From Oscillospiraceae bacterium (GTDB taxonomy: Bacteria > Bacillota > Clostridia > Oscillospirales > Oscillospiraceae), in the NCBI GenBank assembly GCA_015067545.1, contig SVMG01000002.1, positions 62,001 to 126,000 of the forward strand: a DNA stretch of 64,000 nt, in the 5' to 3' direction. Position numbers and translations under genes: made by a program. Below the pieces are notes generated by a model that made no database searches, had not been told where the DNA came from, and saw nothing but the letters and a program-made list of their open reading frames with translations. Shown here in pieces: positions 46,281-52,950 of the stretch (its first letter is position 1; each line of letters begins with the position of its first letter).

Positions 46281-46305
46281 AAAGCGAGGTGAATCACCTC
46301 GCTTT
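46281..46305 (+). terminator. Terminator of the CocE-like gene
   Basis: AAAGCGAGGTGA/TCACCTCGCTTT palindrome followed by TTTTTC, directly after the stop. Confidence 0.85.
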
Positions 46306-46307
46306 TT

Positions 46308-46496
46308 TCATTCGCATAATCCTTTATTCTTACACCATATGTATATATTCGTGATCGCTCGTTTGAATTGCTCCTCGGATGTAAATGTTGTACATAAGGG
46401 GTCTCCCTCGCGGATACGGAGGGTGCGTCTAATCTCTTTGGGAATGACGATTCGACCCAAATCATCCACTCTACGAACAATTCCTGTTGCTTTCAT
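46308..46496 (-). CDS. Truncated SpoVT/AbrB copy: DNA-binding domain only
   Basis: 62 codons. Residues 1-34 ('MKATGIVRRVDDLG...REGDPL') are identical in protein to SpoVT, then the sequence turns into an unrelated 28-residue tail ('CTTFTSEEQFKRAI...') and stops near the CocE terminator. The sensory GAF domain is missing. The DNA of the first codons is AT-richer than in the full gene, while a 23-base stretch (46405-46427) is identical to 44131-44153. It has its own GAGGAG ribosome site and a sigma-G-like promoter, so a small product is possible; otherwise it is a remnant. Confidence 0.6.
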   Translation of the reverse strand: MKATGIVRRVDDLGRIVIPKEIRRTLRIREGDPLCTTFTSEEQFKRAITNIYIWCKNKGLCE

Positions 46497-46533
46497 ATAT
46501 AAATCTCCTCTTTTTACAATTTTATTGTGATAT

Positions 46534-46562
46534 TAGTATCACACTATTTGTAGAAATTATGA
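46534..46562 (-). promoter_or_regulatory. Sigma-G/F-like promoter of the truncated SpoVT copy
   Basis: On the minus strand: TCATA, 17 bases, GATACTA. The -10 is the same as at the full spoVT; the -35 has one mismatch to GHATR. Confidence 0.55.
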
Positions 46563-46653
46563 GTAGAATTTCCAATTGTTTTTTTAATTTTAAATTGAGA
46601 TGTGAAAAGGGCGATGACGGATTCTGTCATCGCCCTTTAGGGTTAATCTCTAT

Positions 46654-49600
46654 TTATCTATTGCTTGCCATTCTTCTCTTTCTGTCAACTACGGTCAGTG
46701 TAATTACTGCACCACCGCTGATGAAGAGAAGGGCAATCCAACGGAATATATGCCTGTTATCTCCGGTTGCGGGAGAATTTGCCTTTGCGTGGACATTGAA
46801 AGTACCATCGGTACTACCATCGGTGTAGACAACGGTAATGGTGTGTTCACCAACGGCGAGAGTATCCAAATAGGATGCCTTCAGCGTGATGATGGTGCTA
46901 CCGGCCTTGGCTTCGTAGTTGGCCTTGTCAACATCCTTACCATCAACCTTGATGCCAACGAACTTGCTGAACAAACCGTTGACGACGAAGGTGATGTTAT
47001 GGTTGCTGTCCTCCGTCCAGGAGCTGCCGTCGCCCTCTACGATGTCGTAAGCCACAAGAGCTGCTGCCAGCTTATCCAGATTTGCCTTGGCAGCTTCATT
47101 CACAAGGGACTTCTCGTAGTCGGACAAAGCGTTGTAGGCGGTCTGTGCATCGGTAATCGCCTTGATCACTTCTTCATCATCAGGCTTCACGGTATCGACC
47201 GCAGGCAGCTTGGATACAGTGTCTTCCACTACTTCTACATTGCCGATCACTTCAAGAGCATCGTCGATACGCCCCAACTCGTCCTCGATGGCTTTCTTTT
47301 CGTCCTCGGTGTAGTTGCCACTATTTTCCTCAAGAGCCTTCTCCAGGTCTGCCTTGGCATTTTCAAGATCAGTCTTGTTTTCCGGGGTTACGTTCTCCGG
47401 TGTGACATTCTCGACCTTGCCGACATTCTCGGTATCGGTTGCATCGGCTGCATCGTTGATGGTATCAATCAAAGATTCTGCAATATGCTTGTGTTGCTCT
47501 AATGTTTCACGTTCACCGTCGGACACATCTTCGTCAGCAAGTAACGCATCCAGCGTTTCCACCAGTTCTTCCAATGCAGGAGCATCATCAGAGGTGACGT
47601 TATCGTTGCCGAGATTTTCAGTTGCGCTCGCCAACGCCTTGATCGGCTTCATTGTTACGGTAACTGTGGTGGTGTTGCCTGCCTTGTCAGTTACCACGAT
47701 GGTATAGGTTGCTTCCTTGTTGCCAGCCAAAGTGATGTTTTCGGTAGCAGGGTTGCCGTTCAAAGTAATCGTGCCAACGTTCTTTTCCGTAACGGTGACC
47801 TTCTGCGTCGTGTAATAGGTCTTGCCGTTTTCAACACCATCGATAACGGGAGCTGTGGTGTCATACTCCGCACCGTCGGTGGAGAGATATGTCACGTTGC
47901 CTGCTTTATCGGTGATACGGACAAAGTATACAAACGTCTTTGCATCCTCCAAGGCAACACCAAAGCTGTCGGTGTATTCCGTCCAATCGGTAATTGCCTT
48001 TACCTCATCCAAGGTCATAGCTTTGTCAGCAGAAGCGTACTCGATTTTATCAACACCGGAGAGGGTATCGTTTGCCGTGGCCTTAACGGTCACTTCGTCC
48101 TTGAAAAACAGGCCGAAGGTGATGGTATTGACAAATTCCTCCCAAGCATTTCTGTTTACAAACGCAACCTTGCCGGTAGGAGCCGTCTTATCCAACTTGT
48201 AGGTTACGGTCTTGGCAAGAGAGATCGTGCCGTCAGTTTCGTTCTTCAAATAGAAGATAACGCTGCCATCGGCGGTTTCTCCGCTGTAGGTAAGAGCGTC
48301 CTTCCAATCACCGTCAGCGTTATTGGTAAGAGATACCTTATGGCCGTCATTGGCTGTAATAACAAAGTCGCTGTTCAGCCAACCGTTGCCGTTCGGAGTA
48401 GTAGCCGTATACTCAGTAGGAGACCAGTCGTTGTATATCGTCCAGCCAAGAACATTAATGGTCGGAGCATTATAGTTATTGATATCGTAAGCAAGGTTTA
48501 CTTCGGCATAGTAATCGCCCACTGCAGTAGCGGTATTGTTCTCGTAACTTTCCACAGTAACACCCGTAGGAAGTCCTACGACCTCAACCTTATGCTCTTT
48601 GCCGTCATACTTGAAGGGCTCTCTGTAATTCCACTTTGCGCCCCTCATATTGTAATCAGCCTTTGCGATGGTGAAATCAACCGATGTTTTCAGTCCCTTA
48701 TAGTCTTCTGTTTCCTGTACGATAAAGGTGGCTGTATAGCTACCCGCCTCGGTGGGTGCAGCTACGCCGTTGTAGGCTGCGCCGCCGTTCGTCGTGCCGG
48801 AATATTCCACGGAAACCTCACCGAATTTGGCTTCACCCACAGGCGCTTTTGCAGCTTCACCATAAGTCCAGCCGGTGATAGACGGATCGACCATCCATTC
48901 GTTTTCCGCACGAGTGATCTTAAACTGCAAAGTAACCTGTGCATTATCTGTGGTGCTCCACTTGTAGTTTGCGGGGTCCTTCAGCTCCAGAACAACGTCG
49001 TAACAACCGTTCTCCTTAACACCCGTACCGCCTTCATTTTTCACCACGGTGTAGAGATCGGTATCTGTGACATCCGCTGTCTGTTCAGAACCGGTGTAAG
49101 GCTTGGTTGCGATAGTAGGCTCGATGACGGTAGCCTTTTCTATCTCCACAAGGAACATGCCGTAATACGTATTATGGTTATCTGCAACGGCGATATAGTA
49201 AACTGTATGCGCCCAGCCTGCATTTGTGAAGGAAGGTATTTCAGTACTGTATGGACCTTCCGACTCCGTGCTGTAGGTAAAAGTAATCGGCTGATTATTG
49301 ACGGCGACCGCATTTGCAGAAACGGCAGGGGTCAGCGCTTCGCCGGTATAGGTCAGCGTTCCGACCTGCTCCACCTTAACATCGGCAAGATTTGCGGCAT
49401 TGATCGTGAACGTCCGCTCTGTCGTGCCTTCAAAATTGCCCTCGCCGGTTACGGTAACGGTATAAGTATCTGCGTTTGTAAACCCAGTTTTATTCCAAGA
49501 AAGGGTGTAATCCGTACCTTCTACAAGTGTACCAAAACCGTCAAGAGTAACAGAAACAGACGGGTTATATGCTGTTCCGGTATAGGTGCCGCTTGTGGGG

Positions 49601-50697
49601 TTAAGGGTGACGGCAGCACCGGAAATCTTTGCCGCGTTGATTTTGAAGGTGGTGGAAGCGGTTACACCTCCTGCGGTCATTGTTGCGGTGGCAGTACCAA
49701 CGTTGATGTGGTTGGTATAAGTAACGGCCAGTTCGCCGCTCTGCCAGCCGTCGGAGTATTCCACGGTGGCGATCTTCTTTTCGGTTCCGTCGTAAACAAC
49801 ACCCTCAGGTGCGGAAAGCGTGGCCGTGCCACTATTTCCACAGTCGCAGGTGGCGGTAATTGTGCTGCCGTTTGCGGTGTAGGCAAACACTCCATTACAA
49901 TGGGTGGAAATCGAACGGAAGGTGTAGCCGACAAAGGAGTTGCTGGTGGTATCCAAAGTGTTGCCGGTAGGCTGCCAGTAATTGCCGTTCTTGGTCAGCT
50001 CCTTTTGGACGTGGCCAAGGCGCAGATCAATCTGGTTGACGGAGCTTACTCCGTGGAAAATGCCGTAACCACCATGGTCGACCGAGGTGACGTTGCCGAG
50101 AGTCAGGGTGCTGAGATCGTTGCAGTTCTGGAAAGCGTATTTGCCGATGGAGCTGACTTGGGGCAGATGAATTGTCCTGAGATTCAAACAGACAAGGAAG
50201 GCAAAGTCGCCCAAAGATTCAGCCTGGGGCGCAGAAAATGCGCCGAGAGCTTTGCAGGACTCAAAGGCGCGGGCGGGGATGGCGGTGGCACCGAGAATCG
50301 TCAGATCCACGCTGCCGCCGGGTTTGGTTGCCCAGGTCAAGGCAGTGCATATGGCGTTAAAGGCGTCCTCGCCCGCATTGCTGGGCAGGATAACGGTGAT
50401 TTTATCAAATTTATCCAAAGCGCCGACCAGAGTCTTCATTAGATCCTCGCTTTGCATTGAGCCGGATGCGGCGTCAATGGTACCGTCGCCGGTGTATTCG
50501 GGGATATCCAAGGCACCGAAGCAATCCCTCCATTGCCCATGGGCGCAAAATGGGCACTCCATATTAATAGATTGCGCAAAACACTTCGTGGTGCAGGTGC
50601 ATCCGCCGGGAGCCGCAGAGGCAACCTGCACACCGGCCGAAAGCATACCAACGCAAAGCAGACAAGCCATCATTCTTTTAAATATCTTCGTTTTCAT
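46654..50697 (-). CDS. Large sortase-anchored surface protein with BspA-type LRR and Ig-like domains
   Basis: 1347 residues from ATG 50697 (GGAGGAG 6 bases upstream; the track's 50736 start lacks one). Order: signal peptide (1-28), Cys-rich patch ('CTCTTKC...CPFC', about 33-50), BspA-type leucine-rich repeats (about 115-205, 'IPARAFESCKAL', 'IGKYAFQNCNDLSTL'), several MBG/Ig-like beta domains (about 290-700), further Ig-like modules ('TGKVAFVNRNAWEEF', 'VRITDKAGNVTYLS'), an acidic helical FIVAR-like stretch (about 1030-1190), a last beta domain, then 'SPATGD', a membrane helix and 'RKRRMASNR'. 'SPATG' is an LPxTG variant for a sortase. Likely adhesion or matrix binding; ligand unknown. It lies in the spoVT cassette region. 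The long plus-strand ORF 48340-50442 is its shadow. Confidence 0.85.
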   Translation of the reverse strand: MKTKIFKRMMACLLCVGMLSAGVQVASAAPGGCTCTTKCFAQSINMECPFCAHGQWRDCFGALDIPEYTGDGTIDAASGSMQSEDLMKTLVGALDKFDKITVILPSNAGEDAFNAICTALTWATKPGGSVDLTILGATAIPARAFESCKALGAFSAPQAESLGDFAFLVCLNLRTIHLPQVSSIGKYAFQNCNDLSTLTLGNVTSVDHGGYGIFHGVSSVNQIDLRLGHVQKELTKNGNYWQPTGNTLDTTSNSFVGYTFRSISTHCNGVFAYTANGSTITATCDCGNSGTATLSAPEGVVYDGTEKKIATVEYSDGWQSGELAVTYTNHINVGTATATMTAGGVTASTTFKINAAKISGAAVTLNPTSGTYTGTAYNPSVSVTLDGFGTLVEGTDYTLSWNKTGFTNADTYTVTVTGEGNFEGTTERTFTINAANLADVKVEQVGTLTYTGEALTPAVSANAVAVNNQPITFTYSTESEGPYSTEIPSFTNAGWAHTVYYIAVADNHNTYYGMFLVEIEKATVIEPTIATKPYTGSEQTADVTDTDLYTVVKNEGGTGVKENGCYDVVLELKDPANYKWSTTDNAQVTLQFKITRAENEWMVDPSITGWTYGEAAKAPVGEAKFGEVSVEYSGTTNGGAAYNGVAAPTEAGSYTATFIVQETEDYKGLKTSVDFTIAKADYNMRGAKWNYREPFKYDGKEHKVEVVGLPTGVTVESYENNTATAVGDYYAEVNLAYDINNYNAPTINVLGWTIYNDWSPTEYTATTPNGNGWLNSDFVITANDGHKVSLTNNADGDWKDALTYSGETADGSVIFYLKNETDGTISLAKTVTYKLDKTAPTGKVAFVNRNAWEEFVNTITFGLFFKDEVTVKATANDTLSGVDKIEYASADKAMTLDEVKAITDWTEYTDSFGVALEDAKTFVYFVRITDKAGNVTYLSTDGAEYDTTAPVIDGVENGKTYYTTQKVTVTEKNVGTITLNGNPATENITLAGNKEATYTIVVTDKAGNTTTVTVTMKPIKALASATENLGNDNVTSDDAPALEELVETLDALLADEDVSDGERETLEQHKHIAESLIDTINDAADATDTENVGKVENVTPENVTPENKTDLENAKADLEKALEENSGNYTEDEKKAIEDELGRIDDALEVIGNVEVVEDTVSKLPAVDTVKPDDEEVIKAITDAQTAYNALSDYEKSLVNEAAKANLDKLAAALVAYDIVEGDGSSWTEDSNHNITFVVNGLFSKFVGIKVDGKDVDKANYEAKAGSTIITLKASYLDTLAVGEHTITVVYTDGSTDGTFNVHAKANSPATGDNRHIFRWIALLFISGGAVITLTVVDRKRRMASNR

Positions 50698-50821
50698 TAA
50701 AACTCCTCCAAAACGAGAACTTTGAACAACATTCAAATATCACTATAATCAGATTTCCCTTTTGGTAAAGATACTTAATAAATCTTACCACAGAAGCTCC
50801 CAAAAATCAATATACAAAAGA

Positions 50822-50845
50822 CAGCGAGGGAAATTCCCCTCGCTG
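50822..50845. terminator. Hairpin CAGCGAGGG/CCCTCGCTG
   Basis: 9-bp perfect stem with 6-base loop in the gap between the surface-protein start and a spoVT fragment. It resembles the hairpins at 46281, 51751 and 52918. No gene end lies next to it on the plus strand; on the minus strand it would end any transcript from the spoVT fragment at 50949-50982. Confidence 0.6.
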
Positions 50846-50948
50846 TTGCTATGTATAGATATTTTGTGCAAATTGAGTCCAATCAAATACCGCTAAAAGC
50901 CCAGCATTTATGCGGGTTTCTACAACTTTTGTCCTATTATACCATATT

Positions 50949-50982
50949 CCTCCACTCTACGAACAATTCCTGTTGCTTTCGT
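50949..50982 (-). pseudogene. spoVT 5' fragment, copy 3 (start codon lost)
   Basis: The first 11 codons of spoVT (KATGIVRRV...) in the AT-rich version, followed by unrelated sequence and a stop after about 19 codons. The ATG is changed to ACG, so it cannot be translated normally. The ribosome site and upstream leader are kept but split by a 69-bp repeat (51002-51070). Upstream 'GAAGATTTATACTGA' matches the spoVT promoter region, but its -10 is lost. Confidence 0.75.
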
Positions 50983-51001
50983 ATATCTTTCTCCTTTTCC
51001 T

Positions 51002-51070
51002 GTAGGGAACAACCTATGTGTCGTTCCTTTTCGTTTTGCAATGTGGAACGGCACACAGGCCGTCCCCTAC
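51002..51070. repeat. 69-bp palindromic mini-repeat (R8)
   Basis: Ends GTAGGGAAC and GTCCCCTAC (8 of 9 complementary). Two internal hairpins, AACAAC...GTCGTT and GGAACGGC...GCCGT. Inserted in the leader of spoVT fragment copy 3: removing it restores a leader like that of the full gene. Near-identical to 51941-52009. Confidence 0.8.
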
Positions 51071-51179
51071 AATAATTTTACAAATTACTCTTGCTTTATT
51101 TGTAAAAGGGGAAGATTTATACTGACTGATTTACATTTTGATGGTGCTATGATATGATAAACAAAAAGGCGGTGATTTT

Positions 51180-51740
51180 GTGAAAATTCAGCTTCTAGAA
51201 AATGCTACAGAAATCCGGAACACTTTTATCAATACTTTTGTATTATCTTGGGATGAGTTTCAAATCAAGCAAAAAGATTGGATTGCCGAAATGGCAAAGA
51301 ATAAGTACACTATTGATATTAACTGGTATAAGCAAGCATATCTGTGGGATAAATTAAACTTTGACTTTTCAGTTTCCACATTTTCAAAAGCTCTTTCAGA
51401 ACTCAAAACTCACGCAGGAAGAGTATTAATTATGTCAGAAGATGAAACACTTTGTTGCCCGAGTGAATTGTTTTACAATAACGAAAAGGTTAAGAATTTC
51501 GTTGCCCAAGTTGATGGTAAAGAATTAGCAAAACTTATTGAAGATGAATGGTATGATTCTTATAAATTAGCCGCACAGAACATGTATAATCCTGATGCGG
51601 TTTTGCCCGAAGATCTATATGTTTTTGATGAATCAATGACTTGGCTTGTCGTGTTCACACATGAAACCACCGATTGGGAATTGGATGAAAATAATCCAAT
51701 GAAACAAGCCGAAACGCGTTACTGCATGATACACAAATAA
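51180..51740 (+). CDS. Unknown 186-residue protein (DUF4275-like at best)
   Basis: Starts at GTG 51180 with GGCGGTG upstream. Soluble, acidic, rich in Trp and aromatic residues. 'LYVFDESMTWLVVFTHETTDWELDENN' near the C-terminus resembles DUF4275-type proteins ('...THE...'), but the match is by memory only. AT-rich codon use differs from housekeeping genes. It is the only gene between spoVT fragments 3 and 4 and ends at a hairpin, so it looks like the cargo of one cassette. Small cargo proteins of this kind are sometimes immunity proteins; nothing here proves that. Confidence 0.55.
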   Translation: MKIQLLENATEIRNTFINTFVLSWDEFQIKQKDWIAEMAKNKYTIDINWYKQAYLWDKLNFDFSVSTFSKALSELKTHAGRVLIMSEDETLCCPSELFYNNEKVKNFVAQVDGKELAKLIEDEWYDSYKLAAQNMYNPDAVLPEDLYVFDESMTWLVVFTHETTDWELDENNPMKQAETRYCMIHK

Positions 51741-51750
51741 TATTATTGAA

Positions 51751-51772
51751 GCGGAGTGAATTTTCACTCCGC
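51751..51772 (+). terminator. Terminator of the 186-residue gene
   Basis: 10-bp stem GCGGAGTGAA/TTCACTCCGC with 2-base loop, 10 bases after the stop; a weak T tract follows. Confidence 0.75.
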
Positions 51773-51888
51773 CTTTGCTATGTATCGGTCAAAATATGCG
51801 TTCTTTGTCAAAAAATTTTCTTCAAAAATCGCTCGGAAGCCCAGTATTTATAAGGCTTTATCGCACTTTTGTGTTATTATAACACGAG

Positions 51889-51922
51889 CCTCCACTCTTC
51901 GAACAATTCCTGTTGCTTTCAT
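51889..51922 (-). pseudogene. spoVT 5' fragment, copy 4
   Basis: 11 spoVT codons in the same AT-rich version as copies 2 and 3, ATG intact, then 'EARVIITQKCDKAL' and a stop (24 codons in all). The ribosome site is kept, followed at once by the 69-bp repeat at 51941. From the hairpin (51751) to the repeat (52009) this unit parallels 50822-51070, so about 250 bp are duplicated. Confidence 0.75.
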
Positions 51923-51940
51923 ATATCTTTCTCCTTTTCC

Positions 51941-52009
51941 GTAGGGAACGACCTATGTGTCGTTCCTTTTCGTTTTGCAATGTGGAACGGCACACAGGCC
52001 GTTCCCTAC
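51941..52009. repeat. 69-bp palindromic mini-repeat (R9)
   Basis: Perfect 9-bp terminal inverted repeat GTAGGGAAC/GTTCCCTAC; nearly the same sequence as 51002-51070. It carries no ORF. The outer arms of R1 (6062-6222) have the same plan (GNAGGGGCG + small palindrome). Confidence 0.8.
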
Positions 52010-52037
52010 TCATGCGCAATGCAGATTATTGAAAAGA

Positions 52038-52070
52038 AAGGGAGACAGCTTCTTTGGAAGCGTCTCCCTT
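52038..52070 (-). terminator. Transaldolase terminator
   Basis: AAGGGAGAC...GCTTC / GAAGC..GTCTCCCTT stem with one bulge, followed by TTCTTTTC on the minus strand. Confidence 0.75.
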
Positions 52071-52082
52071 GTTGATAATTTT

Positions 52083-52778
52083 CTATTTGTCCAGGCCGCA
52101 ATTGAGCATGGTTTTGCCTTTTCCGCAAAGCTTTTCAAAATCATGCACAAAGGTAACATCCGCAGAATCCACACAGGGGTGCTTTATGAGGCCCTCGATG
52201 ACATCGGGTGCCACCGTAACAGCACAAATACCGGATTCGCAAAGCTCCTGCACCTGCAGAGAGTTCTTAAAACTGGCCGCAAGGATTCGGGTCTTATATC
52301 CGCTGGATACAAAGATATCCTGCATGGTTCTTGCAACCTCTATGCCGTTGCTTCCAAGGTTATCAATGCGGTTTATGTAGGGCGCTGCATAATCGGCGCC
52401 GCTTTTTGCGGCAAGATACGCCTGGAGGGGATTGTAGATCGCCGTTGCAGTAACCTTGTAGCCCTCGCGGGAAAGGGCACGCATTGCCTTCAGTCCTTCG
52501 GGAATGGTGGGGATCTTGATAAAGGTCTTTGACTTTTCACCCAAGACCTCAACCATATATCGTCCCTCTTTCACCATCTCCTCTGCAGTCAGCGAGATCA
52601 CCTGGGCATGAAGCTCGGCATCAGGGCCTATAAAATCCCGAATCTGCTTTAATGCCGCATAAGGGTTTTTCCCCTCCTTGGCAAGGATAGAGGGATTGGT
52701 AGTAACACCGTCTACCGGATAGTATTCATATATCTGTTTGATTCTTTCAAGGTTGGCATCATCGACAAGCAGTTTCAT
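52083..52778 (-). CDS. Transaldolase / fructose-6-phosphate aldolase-like protein
   Basis: 231 residues, the short TalC/FSA subfamily. 'LLVDDANLERIKQIYEYYPVDGVTTNPSILAKEG' and 'FIKIPTIPEGLKAMRAL' (the Lys forms the Schiff base) and 'VTATAIYNPLQAYLAAKSGADYAAPYINRIDNLG' are conserved. It moves three-carbon units between sugar phosphates or cleaves fructose 6-phosphate; which one cannot be told by sequence alone. A promoter fits upstream (52814-52842). It is separated from the redox operon upstream by a hairpin. Confidence 0.88.
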   Translation of the reverse strand: MKLLVDDANLERIKQIYEYYPVDGVTTNPSILAKEGKNPYAALKQIRDFIGPDAELHAQVISLTAEEMVKEGRYMVEVLGEKSKTFIKIPTIPEGLKAMRALSREGYKVTATAIYNPLQAYLAAKSGADYAAPYINRIDNLGSNGIEVARTMQDIFVSSGYKTRILAASFKNSLQVQELCESGICAVTVAPDVIEGLIKHPCVDSADVTFVHDFEKLCGKGKTMLNCGLDK

Positions 52779-52813
52779 ATAAACACCTCATTTTTGTTGT
52801 AATTTGTATTTTT

Positions 52814-52842
52814 ATGTTAGCATTGTAAAAAACATTTTTCAA
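52814..52842 (-). promoter_or_regulatory. Promoter of the transaldolase gene
   Basis: On the minus strand: TTGAAA, 17 bases, TAACAT, in an AT-rich gap 35 bases before the start codon (GAGGTG site between). Confidence 0.6.
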
Positions 52843-52917
52843 TTAGTGAAATATACAATCTTTTTTTGTTTCCCATTATTCGGATTGTTACATTTCATTC
52901 TCTTCGCCCGTTCGCGC

Positions 52918-52945
52918 AAAAGCGAGGGATAATTCCCTCGCTTTT
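52918..52945 (-). terminator. Terminator of the redox operon
   Basis: 12-bp stem AAAAGCGAGGGA/TCCCTCGCTTTT-type, just past the flavoprotein stop; same style as the hairpins of the spoVT cassettes. Confidence 0.75.
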
Positions 52946-52950
52946 GTCCG

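Noticed and set aside
46308-46496. Toxin-antitoxin module with an AbrB-type antitoxin
   Set aside because: The sequence is SpoVT-like over the whole AbrB part and no toxin gene is adjacent.
48340-50442. 700-codon plus ORF
   Set aside because: Antisense to the large surface protein, which has a signal peptide, ordered domains and a sortase motif; the plus ORF has none.
44130-52010. Classic integron or integrative element
   Set aside because: No integrase, attI, conjugation or replication gene is present; the repeated boundary is a spoVT 5' end, so the array is reported as an unexplained cassette-like structure instead.
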